A stretch of DNA of 64,000 bases from Piper betle. Lineage: Eukaryota > Streptophyta > Magnoliopsida > Piperales > Piperaceae. The DNA is taken from NCBI GenBank assembly GCA_033002965.1, contig JAURVB010014683.1, forward strand, positions 34,870-98,869, read 5' to 3'. The notes beneath the pieces are model-generated. The model saw nothing but the letters and a program-made list of their open reading frames with translations, was not told the origin of the DNA and did no database searches. Shown in pieces: positions 11,836 to 24,439 of the stretch; the first letter of the stretch is position 1; each line of letters opens with the position of its first letter. The position numbers and the translations under genes were made by a program.

Positions 11836-13098
11836 ATGTCTCATATTGCCGTCGAGAGAAACAGAAGAAAGCAAATGAACGAGCATCTTAAGGTCTTGCG
11901 CTCATTGACGCCTTGTTTCTACATCAAAAGAGTATGTTATACATATAAATCCCCAAGTAGATTTATTACACACACACGCATATATAGAATATGCAGTACT
12001 TCTAGTTATTTCTCAAAACCGCTGATCCAATTTGAAGGAAATGAGTATCATGATTTATAACTATAAAAACATGTATATACAGTTTTCTATAACGATTCTT
12101 GATTGTAATGTTTGGATCATAATATCTAGGGAGACCAAGCATCAATAATTGCAGGAGCGATTGAGTTTATTAAGGAGTTGCACCAATTATTGGAGTCCTT
12201 GGAATCCAAGAAAAAGAGGAGAAGCCTTAGCCCTAGTACTCCATGTCCAAGCCCGGCCAGTACCGGCTTCCAACTGGTTCCGGCACATCTTGAGTACTCC
12301 GACGTGATCATCAACTCCCGCAATCAGCTGCAGGGAATGATGGAGAATCCAGTGAAGGAGCTTGGAGCGTTCTCCAATTCTCCTTTTGCTGATGTTGAAG
12401 CTAAGATATCTGGTTCCAATGTCATTCTTAAAACCATTTCAAAGAGGATTCCTGGACAGATTGTGAAGATAGTCCAAGTGTTCGAAGGTCTTGGTTTAGA
12501 AATTACTCATCTCAACATTAGCAGCACGGATGACACTGTCCTCTACTGCTTCGTCTTGAAGGTAAAATCTGACGTAGTTCTAATATCCCTCGTGACAAAT
12601 AATCTCATTTTGACTAACAAACTAAAACTATTGATGTCTATATACTTTGGTTAACCTAGATTTAAAAGTGCTATTAGGAGTATGATTTCATATAATTGGG
12701 TATATATTAATAAACTTAAATATTAGATTATATATGTATGTATGTTTAAAATTTAGGAGCTCACGTTTAGACTGTTTAATATATATCAATGGTGATCATG
12801 CTTTTGCTCTCGGAATTATTTAATTCCTATTCAACACACTAAAATTAGTTCATAAGTTCTCAAATTCTATATATATATATACACACTCTCTGGTCATGCA
12901 TACATATGTACGGAGACCGATTAATTATAGCGTCTTTTGACCAACAAATTAGCTAGCTTGAAAACGCTGATTTTAAGTATTCACATAAATTTTTTGATGT
13001 TGTCGTCCATGCAGATCGGGTTGGAGTGTACCATCAGCGTGGAAGAACTTGTTCTTGAGGTTCAGAAGAGTTTCTCTCTGGAGTTATTTCTGGAATGA
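11836..13098 (+). CDS. MUTE: MUTE, bHLH transcription factor of stomatal lineage (three exons, 203 aa)
   Basis: Nuclear bHLH factor that ends meristemoid division and commits cells to guard mother cell fate, acting as a heterodimer with ICE1/SCRM-type bHLH partners. Exons are 11836-11931, 12130-12561 and 13015-13098 with GT/AG borders. They join in frame to 203 residues against 202 in Arabidopsis MUTE. The protein opens directly with the bHLH domain: [11 protein letters not shown] carries the E-box-contacting His3, Glu7 and Arg11, the loop reads [14 protein letters not shown] across the first intron, and helix 2 is [20 protein letters not shown] Ser/Pro-rich linker follows (about residues 60-80). 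The C-terminal ACT-like domain ([19 protein letters not shown], then THLNISS and [14 protein letters not shown]) matches the SPCH/MUTE/FAMA subgroup. The ATG at 11836 is the first in frame and sits at the family start. Residue 12 is Lys where Arabidopsis has Arg. The gene looks intact. Confidence 0.97.
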
Positions 13099-13966
13099 TT
13101 GAAGCATATATACATATAGAAGAGCCTTTATCTACAAAAGGCTTATATAAATAAAGAGTGGTTATATACTACGTTGACATTATATATCTTCGTAAAAAAG
13201 TATCTAATAAATTATAAGTTCATGAATGTGAATTACAAGTCATGAATAAGTCTTATTTAAAAGAAAGTTATCTGTTGCTCGTTGCTCAACTCAGCCATTA
13301 TTTTGAAATAGACTCCCACAATCAAATATAGTAGGATAAGCATATTATTATCAAAATTTTATCGTTAATAACATATATATTAGATCCTAAATATGAGGAT
13401 CCATATTTTCGGCCAATTTTGGGATGACAAAGGGGAAGAAGAAGAAAACAAGATGACGATGATGATCATTAATTGTTGTTATTAGTATAATATGATAATA
13501 TAACCTCCAAAGTTCATGAAATAATTAGCTTTCAAACCATTTTCACTAAACAGAGCTTTAGGGGCAAAAAAGACAATATATCTGAACCCAAAGGAAGCTA
13601 GGGGCAATAAGTTAAAAGGAACTATCGACAAAATTTAATTTAGATACACACATTGGAGTCGGGATCACGGGCATGTACGTGCTTGGTAATACCAAGCTTG
13701 TACTCCCCTTGATCGCCACATGGCAAACATGCAGGCTTTGATCTGAATATTTTTGGTTCACTACTGTAAACCAACACCGATACCACCGGCTCTGCCCTTC
13801 CCTCCGATGACTCTTACGACCTATTTCGAAAACACAAATTTTAGAAAAATGTAATATCTATTGATGCTTTGTATTTTTTTGTAAAATATACCAAAATCCT
13901 TTGAAGAACAGACGAGGGATGCTGGTAAGAAAGATGGAGGAAGAAAAGAGAGATTATCACTCCCAT
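13099..13966. other. AT-rich intergenic DNA after MUTE
   Basis: Probably the MUTE 3' untranslated region and then spacer. No ORF or repeat with recognisable features. Confidence 0.5.
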
Positions 13967-14803
13967 GGTTGCAAAAATCGGAATCGAAATAGGAATCAGT
14001 TTTCGAAAGAGTCGAAGTTGGAATTTGAATCGGTTTAAATTGGACAGGAGTCGGTCCAGTTAAATCGGTCTAATTGTTCATATATAATAATTTGACAATT
14101 TATAATATAAATATATAAAAATTAGGTATTTATATTATTTTAATATTATTGTGTGTATTATAATTTATGATATTTTTTAAATATTTTTTAATTATTTAGA
14201 ATTAATTATTATTTTTGACTCGAGTTAGAGTTGAGCCAACTTTTAATTACAGAATGCCACCCTCCTTCAACCCCGCTACCGACGCCGACGCCGACGCCCT
14301 GCCCTGCCTCCCCCTACTGGCCCCACACCGCCCAGCCTGACCTCACCCCACTGGCCCTACCCGACCCAGCCCGGCCCTGCCCTGCCTAGTCCCCCCTCCT
14401 TGCGCCTCTGCCCCGCCCCGCCACCCTCGTCCTGACCCATCTCCTGCCGGCTCCACCTCCCCCAGCTGGCAACGCCCCCTGGCTCTGCCCAGCCTCGCCA
14501 GAGCGAAGGAGTAGCGGCAGCAAAGGGAGAAAGGAGCATTTAAAATTAAAATTTTAATTTTACCCATACTTAAATAATTTAATAAATATCATACTTAGGG
14601 TATTTTAGTCATTTATCCAAAAATTGATTCTTTCCGATTTACCCCAATTCGAAATCAGATTTAAATCGGTCAGAATCGGGATAAATCGAACAATTTGAAC
14701 GCCGATTCGGGACGATCTGATTTGGCCCTAAAATCGGATCGACACGCTGTCAATCCAATTTAAATCAGCCAATTTTAATCAGAATCGGCCGATTCATGTA
14801 TCC
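13967..14803. repeat. Probable TIR element with a C-rich core
   Basis: The left end GGTTGCAAAAATCGG and the right end, read in reverse complement as GGATACATGAATCGG, agree at 11 of 15 bases. Both flanks are rich in dispersed AATCGG words (GAATCGAAATAGGAATC, AAATCGGTC, AATCGGGATAAATCG). The centre (14256-14535) is a C-rich block with GACGCC and CCCTGCC repeats. Short antisense ORFs there are compositional. No target duplication is visible, so this is a weak boundary call. Confidence 0.4.
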
Positions 14804-15969
14804 GTGATCCTTACCAAGAGCAAGAATAAGATAAAAGAGTTTGTGCTCTAACGGAGAACAAGTCTTGTAAGTTTGGAATTGGGTGATCATCGTACACGTG
14901 GGCCCTGATATGCTTGCAACCTGGAATAGGTTTGTGGTCGTACGACCATGAAATATGGACACATTGAGCTACCATACGTGCAGACCGACTTCTACCCAAA
15001 AAAACGTGTCGGGGGAAGCACACTGTTTTCACCATCGTCACAAGTGGTGGTTGCTACGAACTGCTGAGCCATGTACTTGGCGGGGACGTCCACCAGTGGT
15101 GACGCCTTGGCCCACGACCCCACCGGCATCCTCCACCAGCAGAGCGTGAAAAATCATGTGAACACGGAGAGGACGAGTGCGGTCTTACAGGAGGCCATGC
15201 GGCAGCAGCGGCAAACTATGGCCGCGGCGGTGGCGAAGCGTATGAGGAGATGGGCTAGAGGAAAGGCGAGGAGAAGTGGGTTTTGGTTCACGGTTCATAT
15301 CTGTGATTTGTATGTTTTGACCCAAATAAGATTGGTTTGAAGTTTGAACCCATTGTTGGCAAGGAGAGTTGTGTTTGCCATTTGGCGACTATGGGTGCGC
15401 CGAGAATGATAATTGCCAAGCACGTACGTTCCTGTGATCCAAACTCCCACAAATTCACTTTATCCCAAATGATCATTAAAAAACCAACAAATAATAAATT
15501 GATAAAAATGAATATATGGGCATGGCAGTGATCAAACTTGCTCATTGAACAATAATTATTAATAATTCATGTACAAAGAGTTTTTGGGACAACAATTTTA
15601 TGTCCAAAAATTCTTGAAATTTTTCCGACTTAAATTGAATATATAATAGAACTACAGAAAGGCTAGCTTTCCAATTATAAACTACTCGTCAAATTCTTCC
15701 AAACACGGGTAAGGGGGGTGGCTTGAAAAAATAAACTAGTGATTTATATCTGCAAGCCTCTGTGCCAGGCGAAAGGGAAAAAGTTTTCATTTCTCCACTC
15801 AAAATTACCGCTAATGAAAGTATTTCCAGCTTCAAGCAATGTCCCTATTGTTTTTGCTAATCACATTTAATTTGCCACGGACGTCAATGGATCCGCAAAA
15901 TCTTTTGGGCCCATTTCACGTCTGGTTACATTTGGACTAAAGCCCACTAGTGTTGATATCAGTACTGGA

Positions 15970-15972
<3 letters not shown>
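14804..15972. other. Intergenic DNA with an unrecognised ORF
   Basis: Contains a higher-GC part at 14880-15345 with an 89-codon plus-strand ORF at 15071-15340. That ORF has an Arg/Ala-rich C-terminus (MAAAVAKRMRRWARGKARR) and matches no family I recognise. It could be a captured gene fragment. The rest is AT-rich without features. Confidence 0.35.

Positions 15973-16036
<64 letters not shown>
15973..16036. repeat. (AT)n microsatellite
   Basis: About 32 AT units, ending next to a perfect hairpin at 16046-16079. Confidence 0.95.
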
Positions 16037-16042
<6 letters not shown>

Positions 16043-16045
16043 TTC

Positions 16046-16079
16046 TATGGTGCGCTGCCCTTTTTGGCAGCGCACCATA
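16046..16079. repeat. Perfect 14-bp inverted repeat
   Basis: TATGGTGCGCTGCC (16046-16059) and GGCAGCGCACCATA (16066-16079) are exact reverse complements around a 6-nt CTTTTT loop. GC-rich in an AT-rich setting. Confidence 0.9.
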
Positions 16080-16086
16080 CAGCGCC

Positions 16087-16126
16087 AAATCTGGGCCGCT
16101 GGATTGAAATCCAACGGCCCAGATTT
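16087..16126. repeat. Near-perfect 18-bp inverted repeat
   Basis: AAATCTGGGCCGCTGGAT (16087-16104) pairs with ATCCAACGGCCCAGATTT (16109-16126) with one mismatch and a 4-nt loop. It lies only 7 bp after the first hairpin, and together they look like the end of a mobile element. Confidence 0.85.
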
Positions 16127-16199
16127 GATAGGCCCCCAGACCCGCCCAAGACCCGCCCGACCGTCCGTCTGCCCGTCTACCCGTGCCACGGAGGAATAC

Positions 16200-18309
16200 A
16201 TACAAAACTTATTAATAATATATATTAAAAATATACAGAATTAATTTTAAAAATTATTATTATTATTTTAAAATAAAAAAATAAATATTTATTTAATTTT
16301 GATGCAAACTATAGTTGTATACAAATACTAAGAATAAATTTAATTTTAATAAGTATAATTTTAATAATTAAATAGAATTTATTTTTAATGATTTTTAATT
16401 CAGATATAATTATATTCTATTTTTCTTAATAATAAATCATAATAATAAATAAATAAATAAATGTCTCTAAAGGTATAAATTAAGCATGTAGTACTAAGTA
16501 ATAAACTTTAATTCGACTAATATAATTATATATATATATATATTGATAAGTGACAGAAAAAATGTATATTTTTCCAATATTTTACCTTTAACTTGATACG
16601 AATCTTATATAATGGCAAGTGTACGAATCGTAATCAAGTAGTTAGTGGAGTATCATTCCTAGAGAAATTATCTATTTCCTCAATTAGAATTATTTAACTA
16701 AACTATCTAAAGCAAATAAATACGAATTTTTTGTGATTCTTATCTAAACTAAACTAATAATCTAAAGTTAAATCTAAATTAAAATAAAATAGAGTCTAAT
16801 CTAAAATCTATGTTTTTCTTAATATGAAAAAACTATGCCAGAGAATAGAATCCCCATAAACCAATTAATTGACAAAATAATTATAATTATGAAATTATTT
16901 ATTACAGGCAATGAGACAGTTGAATTCTAATATATAATTATTCCTTTTGGTGCACTAGTTAATAATATTAAATCTCTTAAATATAAAATACCCCTTTTGG
17001 TGCACTACCCTTTATTAATTTAATTTAATATCTATTAAGCTTCATGAATTCCTTACCATTAAACCCATGCACATGATTTAAATAGACCCCATAAACTTCC
17101 GACAATTCCTAACCAGGACATTTATATTCAATTTATGGTTATATCTTATAGATCTCTCACAAACAGAATATAATCAATGTACTATTTAATTAATTATTGA
17201 AAACATGGTTTTTCTCGGAGACCTCACTACGATTTAACAATTAACCAAAGAAATAAAAGCATTAACCTAACTAGAACATTCTCTCACTCCTTTATTGTGA
17301 TTAGCCATGACTTTTCTTTCAAGTAAACCTTTATTTTCCTGATGTTGTTCAATGTCTTGTCTATTTCCAAATCTGGTATTTCAAGTGGCTTGTCCGATAA
17401 GTAGGTCATCCACCAAAGAAATTAACTTGAAAATTAAAAAAAATGCATGTAAGGAAAGAATAAGAAAAACTCTAGATTAATAGTCTAATTAGCCTAATTG
17501 AGAAATAAAAACTAGTCCCCAACAATGGCATCATATATATAAATTTACTAATATTTTTAAAATTAGGCCCCTCTTTCAGGGCTAGAGTAATATTGTTGAG
17601 GCTACTAACACTTAGATTTATACTCGACGTTTTCTTAATAATAATAATAATAATCATAATTTTAAATTAACTAAGTACTAATGAGTCCATAAAATTATTG
17701 TGGGGCTAAAATAAACTACAATTCAATTAAGGTTAAAATATAATGAAAGTGAAAATAAAAACCACAGTATTTTAATGTAAGGGGGTTGATAACTTCACTA
17801 GTCTTTACATCATACAGGATGTTTATGATGTTCTTAAGGCTTTATTTGGTTAGCATGAAATAAAGGTAATTAACATGAAAATCTTAAAAAAATCAACATT
17901 AATAATAATAATAATAATATATATAATATTCATAAGAAATTAGTTTTTTTACAATATGTTTTGTATTCAAATTAATTGTGATTATGGCCTACACATGTGC
18001 TCTCTTAAGTTAAAAAAATTCATTTTTTCTTATCTATTAAGTAAGAAAAGAGATTTTTTATACAAGACACCACATGGTTGAACCACATAAAGTAATCGTG
18101 ACATTTTGTACTATCAGATGGGTACAATTTTGCTTAATTTATATAAAAAATAATTAATTAAATATTATTTTTAATATAAATAATATAAAATATAACTATT
18201 TTTAATAATAAGATTGACTATTTAAAATTTTTTATGTCATATACACCACTTTTTATCTCAACCAAACAAACCCTCAAGTTAAGCATGAGCTCAAAATCAA
18301 TAACAATGA
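16200..18309. other. AT-rich intergenic DNA with a retrotransposon-like patch
   Basis: Very AT-rich, no genes. At about 16540-17300 there is a less simple stretch with GGCAAGTGTACGAATCGTAA and two copies of CCTTTTGGTGCACTA (around 16944 and 16993). This resembles dispersed plant repeat sequence, possibly an LTR fragment, but I cannot classify it. Confidence 0.35.
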
Positions 18310-18317
18310 AATATAGT

Positions 18318-20322
18318 TAGGGCTGCTAAATAAGCGAGCGAGTTGAGCTCACCTAGTACTCAAACTTAACTCGAATAGCTCGAAGTTCATTCGAACTCGA
18401 CTAAAGATAAAATAAATTTGGAGCATATATACTCAAAATCGACTAGAGTATTTCTAATAATTTTCGAGCTTAACTCAAGCTCGAATACATTTAAACTATT
18501 AAATTTTAGAAAGCTTGAAACGAGCTCGTTCGAAAGCTCGAAACCAGTTTGCTTATGAGCTAAGCTCGAAAGTAGCTCGTTTTAGCGAAAAAATATACAA
18601 TTATAGAGATTAAAAATTAACAAAATAATATATCATACTTACAACGTACTCATAATCCATCAAACAATCAACAATCCCCATCACAATAAAATATCTCTAG
18701 CTCATCCTATTTGCATTGATTTTATTATATTTTTCTAAATTACATTGCACTCAACTGGCATACACAAATTTAATTTACTTAATTAAATAATTAGTATTTA
18801 TTAAGCATAACTCAAATTATAACACCAAACAATCAATCCTAGCCTGTTGTTCTAACAATTATCAATTTTATATAATTAAATTGGAGGTAATTATACCTCA
18901 CGTCGTCGGCAATCAACAATGGCTAGAGTTTTGTCACGCGTCTTGGAGCCTGAATTCGGCGCTCGGCGGCACCCGAAGTTCCATGGTGTTCGACTTGATG
19001 AGCTAGGCGGAAGATCCGGAGAACTCCAGCGAATCCAATTTTCCAACGGGTTCTGGCGACTTTTCGGCATTTTTCCGGTGACTGTTGCTGACGGGGCTAC
19101 TGGTAGGATGGCATTTGTATGGGGGACTGTTGGCATCGACTCGGCAAGCCCGACGCATCTACAACGTCGACAAGGTAGGCAGAGGTGGCAGCTAGCCAGA
19201 AAAAGGGCAAAACAGGGGCGATCGGTGGTGGAGTGATAAGATCCGACCGAGATGGGCGGTGCTGGGCTCTACTCCGGTCGGGGAAGGTCGCAGGAGGGTT
19301 GGAGACATCAAGGCTGCGACTGGATGGCAGTGGCAACAGTTGCCGGCGACGGGAGCGCGGCACGGTCGCTGTGGCTTCGTTGCGTGGTGGTGGTCAGGTG
19401 ACAGCTAGACGGCGTGGGAATGGTCGGCGATGTTTTAGCAGTGATCGGTGTCATCGATCGGCGGTGGTGCGCCAGCCGGAGGCAACTTTGGTTTAAAAAT
19501 AATTCTACATCAAATACATAAAAAAACATACTACATACTTTCATATGCTTTGATAACTCATTTTTCATTATCTTTGTGATGTTATCATTATATACTCAAG
19601 TACACTTGACCCTCATCGCTCATAACTCATAGCTGGCATTGGCTCAGCATGCAATTCTTGAAACGGACTCGACTCAAATCAACGGTTGAACAAACTGGTT
19701 CGCTAATGTAAAACTCTAATTCGAGTGACGGATTTTACACATGGGCTTATTGATAGATATCGGATCATGTAGGAACTCGAATGTAGGTATGATATTTTTA
19801 TATATGTATTTTTATCTTGGTAATAAACTGTAAATCTTTTGGCTATCTAATCCATGTTTTTTTGTGGTTCGTCCCTTATATTAGCCATAACATGCATAAT
19901 TTGTTAACCTTACAATTTTAGTTAATTAAGTCATAATAAACAATTAAATTGTTGTGGCAAAGATTTTTTACAGGTTGCATACTCATGTTAATTAAAATTA
20001 GTTGTGTTATTTTATTATAGTAAAATTATTTTTAGAATTTATATTAATAGTCAATAATAAGATTTATCTACAATTTTAAATGTATTTTGAGTAGGTAAGT
20101 GGTATTATATATATTAGTATATTATATTATCGAGTAGAATTTGAGTCAAGCTACAAGTTGATTTCGAGTCAAGTTCAAATTATAACCGAGTTGAGTCGAA
20201 TACTACCTTACTCAAACTCGACTCATAGGATTTGAGTGCGAATTCAAAATTTTAAATGTCAAGCTTTGAGTCAAGTTAAACGTTAAATATTCACGAACTG
20301 GTTTACTCAATTAGTAACCCTA
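18318..20322. mobile_element. hAT-like non-autonomous TIR element, 2.0 kb, with GC-rich insert
   Basis: Left end TAGGGCTGCTAAATAAGC and right end, in reverse complement TAGGGTTACTAATTGAG, form imperfect terminal inverted repeats. They are flanked by 8-bp duplications AATATAGT (18310-18317) and GATATAGT (20323-20330), one mismatch, as hAT transposition leaves. Both termini are homologous to those of the copy at 49095-49988. No transposase is present. Between the ends sits a GC-rich segment (about 18895-19495) with ORFs on both strands, unlike the AT-rich surroundings and absent from the sister copy. Confidence 0.65.
18895..19495. other. GC-rich insert, possible captured gene fragment
   Basis: A roughly 600-bp island of high GC inside the hAT-like element, with a 105-codon plus-strand ORF (18919-19236), a 103-codon one (19185-19496) and shorter minus-strand ORFs rich in Ser, Pro and Thr. 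None matches a family I recognise. GTAGGC at 19172 after GACAAG looks like a splice donor. Consistent with a Pack-type captured exon, but that is inference. Confidence 0.35.
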
Positions 20323-20330
20323 GATATAGT

Positions 20331-22260
20331 TGTGATCAATAAAATACAAATTTTACCAACAATATTTAACATTCAATGAGAATATATTAACTTTAATAGA
20401 ATAAAATTAGGATTTTTTATAGGCTTTATACCAATAATAGTCCAAAAACCCACACAAATGAAATCCGATGTATTTGACTTTTTGTTATGAAATTTGATGT
20501 TTGACTTTCTATGATCAAATTTGATATACGATCACAATTTTATTTTAGGGCAATCTCCACGTAAACAACCCCCCACCCACTCCCAACTCACACACGGGAC
20601 TCCAACCTCACAACTGCCCTCAGAGGTATTGAACCACCCTATTTCAACCAAAGCCATAGATCTTATATTCACTACTCTCGCCCAAGATCTAATTTGCCTT
20701 CGATAACGAAAGGAAAACAATCATTTGAAGCAACCATCGTGTACACCGCCACAACAAACACATAATAAAATCAAATATAACATTGACTTGTAAAAAAACG
20801 TACGTGTGTAATTGGTAATTCGGTCAAATTAAAGGGGAGTGTATTTTGAGACTTTGAGTGACCAACTATTCGACTCTTATTTTGAGAAAAAAATGATATT
20901 AGATACTAGTCATCTATCTAGCTCGCATGGCTTAAATATTATGTAGATCACACATGAATACGAGATATTGATGATACTAATTTTTCATATTTAATACTCA
21001 AATATATAAAGCTGCCTAATTTATCTTCTTTGCTCCACTTCCCACAGATAACCCTCCTAGATCCCACCCTAGTGCAACCCCTTCTCGGGGAATAGAAGCT
21101 TGAATTTTGCAATAAAAGGAAGGGCCTAAATATGTCGAGTTCCGACAGGCGCAACGTCAATTGTCTCTAAACATCACGGGGTCCACCTCTTCACAAAACT
21201 ATAACATTTTGTTTATTATATATTTATATTTTTTGTAATCCAGAAATGCAAGTTGTTGAATCTCATCATGTACGTTATTTGTGATATCGACCTCAATATC
21301 ATTAAAGGTGGATCACGGTCCGTCTTCTTTCTAAAATAACAAAGTCCATTCTATGATTCTAGTCAGATCACAAACGACGTCAAACCTGAAATTATAGGCT
21401 TGGAAAAAAGAGAGAGAGCTTAAATTACGAATGTTTATATCAAATCACATAGCACCTCTCTGCATTGATGCTCTATTTCGCTTAGGACTTTAGTCTCCCA
21501 AGACCATTTGTTCTTGTTACTTCTAAGTTCTAACCACTTCCATTGACTGAGACACCAAACCTTGTCTCTTGATACTCCTTTTCTTGTTTGTTACAATCTA
21601 GAGAGAATTTTTTCTTTCTATTTTATCCCCTTTTTCACAGTCTTCCTCAGAGCCCATGCTCGTGGGCCTGGGCCGACAGCTAGAATATCTCATGCCTCAT
21701 TTGATTACTATTATCTTTTGACATCAAACCGGGCAAAGCAATCCATCTGGCCCACGAAAATGGGCCCGCTATCATTATCCGTGGTGGTGGGCCCATTTTA
21801 GGAACAAGGCGCCACATAATTGATCCCATCTGGCCCACATGATCACATGCCTTTGTCTCCCTTTTTTTTTCTCTCTCTCTTGAACTAACCTTTGGCTATT
21901 AATGCCGACACAAGGTTAGATAAACCTTGTGACTTAATTAGCGAAAAGTATGGCTTGTTTTTTCTTCGAATCCACGCAAAAAAGGTTCGATTTTCAGGGC
22001 ATCTCACGAGGGTAGGAATGACACGAACTGAATATACCATTAAAATTACACCATTAAAGAAGCCGTAAAAATCAAGCGACCCGGCGGTGCATCATTAATT
22101 AATGTAAGTCCTAGATGATCCTGTTCAGATTATAGATAAATCTTATTTTGTCATTCCACCCGGCCCTGACAGCCAGCTTGTTAGCAAACAAATCCTTAGG
22201 GCACATATTAATTATGAGGCTAATCCCGATTTGGCATGCTTGCAGGTGCAAAAGGATTGG
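20331..22260. other. Intergenic DNA, no gene seen
   Basis: AT-rich spacer with short shadow ORFs. At 21655-21800 there is a patch with several GGGCC/GGCCC motifs (GGGCCTGGGCCG, ATGGGCCCGC, GTGGGCCCAT), which are site-II-like in plant promoters, but no gene follows. Confidence 0.4.
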
Positions 22261-22272
22261 CATGCACATGAG

Positions 22273-22397
22273 TGACGTCACGGGGGTAGTTTCGTAATAT
22301 GGGCTTGAAGATTCTGATGAACACCCGGAGAGCATGCATGGTCTGACAAAGCGGGGAACGTTCATGACGTCATCCCGCCCCGGTCGGGTCCCACGTG
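22273..22397. promoter_or_regulatory. Cluster of two TGACGTCA sites and a G-box
   Basis: Perfect palindromes TGACGTCA at 22273-22280 and 22365-22372 (exactly 92 bp apart) and CACGTG at 22392-22397 lie in a small GC-richer island (22260-22470). These are the classical bZIP (TGA/GBF class) and bHLH/bZIP core sites. No TATA box or coding exon is clearly linked to them. The assignment is by motif only. Confidence 0.45.
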
Positions 22398-22479
22398 ATG
22401 GCTACATTTAACAGCGACCGGCGCATTGTGTGTCACCGTGCCTCGCTCTTTTGGCTCTAGCCGGTGGCCCGGGACTGTA

Positions 22480-24430
22480 AGATCTGGCATTTATTATTAT
22501 TAAATTTTTTCATGGCAACTGTTTAAGGCTAAACTAGGTGACTATTATTATCAACTTTCCTGTATTGACCAACCACTAAGTCCTTGTACCCCAAACATAT
22601 ATTATTGGTTCTTTCATCAGGGGTGACCGAATTCCATCGGTTGGCTACAAGTAGGCCACGAGAAGAAGGGGGTAGGTCAAATGAAAAGGGCGTCAAATGT
22701 TGCCATAAAAAAATAAAAGATTACAACCACCAAATTATAACTAAATAAATAAATAAATTATTAATAGTCTATCGACTCTTCATTTTATTATTGTAATATA
22801 TTTTAAAATTAAAATTTATCTTTAAAATATTAATAAAGATTTATTTATAAAATTATAATTTATCGCTAATACAAATCGTGTATAATACATAGCCTTATTT
22901 AAATATTAACTTTTGAAAATACTTTCAATACCACACTTGACTTGTTCCTACCTATCCCAGCAAATTATTTGTATTAAACAAATATTACAATAAATGTTCA
23001 CATTGAACTAGCATAAGGTATTCACAATCTTTAACAAAAATGTTGGCACTTGATGCTGATAAAGTTTTTTATATGATACTTTATTTTATTATTAAGCCAA
23101 AAATACAAAACATATCTACTCTCAAGGCTATAAGTGGTTGGCTGGTTTATTGGTTTACCAGCAATTTCAAATAAAATTAAAATTAAATGGCTAAGCATAC
23201 TTTTATACCATTTAAAAAATAGTAAATTTAATTACACCACTTTTAGTTTGAATCATTAGTGATAGAAATCTCTACCATTAGTATTTTACTTATTTACTAT
23301 TTTAATTGTTTTTAAAAGTAAAAATATAATTTTATTGTTTAGTATTAATAAATAGTATTATTAATATGTTTAATTAAATTTTATATTCTTATATCACAAA
23401 TATATAGTCTAAGTGATATTAATTTTAAGACTTTGTCAATATTTTTTGTTGTAAAAGACTTATGTAGTTCAAATTAAAATTTATCAATTATTAACAATTT
23501 TTTGTTGGTCAAAATGGTTGAAGTTTAGCAGCGGCAAATTATTAAAAAAATAATAAACAATACAATAATAATTAATGATTCAAAAATTAATAAATAATAA
23601 TGATAAATATCTTTGATACCACCGTAACTTCTCTACTTCCACCCCTATTTAATCTTATTAATAAAAAAATTAAAAATACTGAGATCTAATTAAAAATAAG
23701 AGATTTAAGCAGATTAAAATATAATAAAAATTTAAAAAAGAATTAAATTACTATAATCTGTTTTCTTTTTTAATTAAAATCTATTTATAAAATGAGATTA
23801 CATCTCCAAGATACAAGATGATTAGTCTATCTAATTACTTAGAACGCCTATTTACAAAAATTTAGTTTATCTTTAATATAAGATGAGTTTGAAGAGTCGT
23901 TTAATATTTTTTTACAAAAAGCGTATCCGGACTCAATGCGCCAAAAATTATTGTTTGGCTGCGTGGATCAATATTAAGCCTAGCTCCTTTTTTGTTTTTC
24001 AGGCATTCATCCCTCGTTTGCTAGTTCTAAGCGGTCTGACTTTGTCTAGTTTTCTAGTTTCTGGTTCCTCTAAAATTCCCTAAGGACCATATCCATCCCA
24101 TTTTCCCTCCCGATTCTGCAAGCTGAAGGCACCATATTCGTACAATGAATCTGAAATATGGACAATTGGACATGACTTTTGCTTGGTATGCGTTGGCGGT
24201 GGTAGACATATATAGGTGCATAAACACTAGGCCTGTTGCTCATAAGCTCATCAGGCCGACCGAGGTTTAGCACCTATATATTCTCCGTGTATAGCGATAG
24301 AGTATAACTCACATCACAGGAGCATGTGCTAGCCGTGGCAAGTTCCCGAGGCTCCGGCTATAGCAGCAGCTAGCTCGACGTTGCAATATTCTCGAATCTA
24401 TCTATCTACTAATTAAGTAACAGTACTAAG
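22480..24430. other. AT-rich intergenic DNA
   Basis: Long tracts of A/T with no ORF carrying a family signature. The ORFs at 23883-24083 and 24070-24273 are short and overlap on opposite strands. Confidence 0.45.
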
Positions 24431-24439
24431 TACGAAGTT

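Noticed and set aside
22111..22365. 84-codon minus-strand ORF over the bZIP-site cluster
   Set aside because: Short, no motif, and it overlaps what looks like regulatory sequence.
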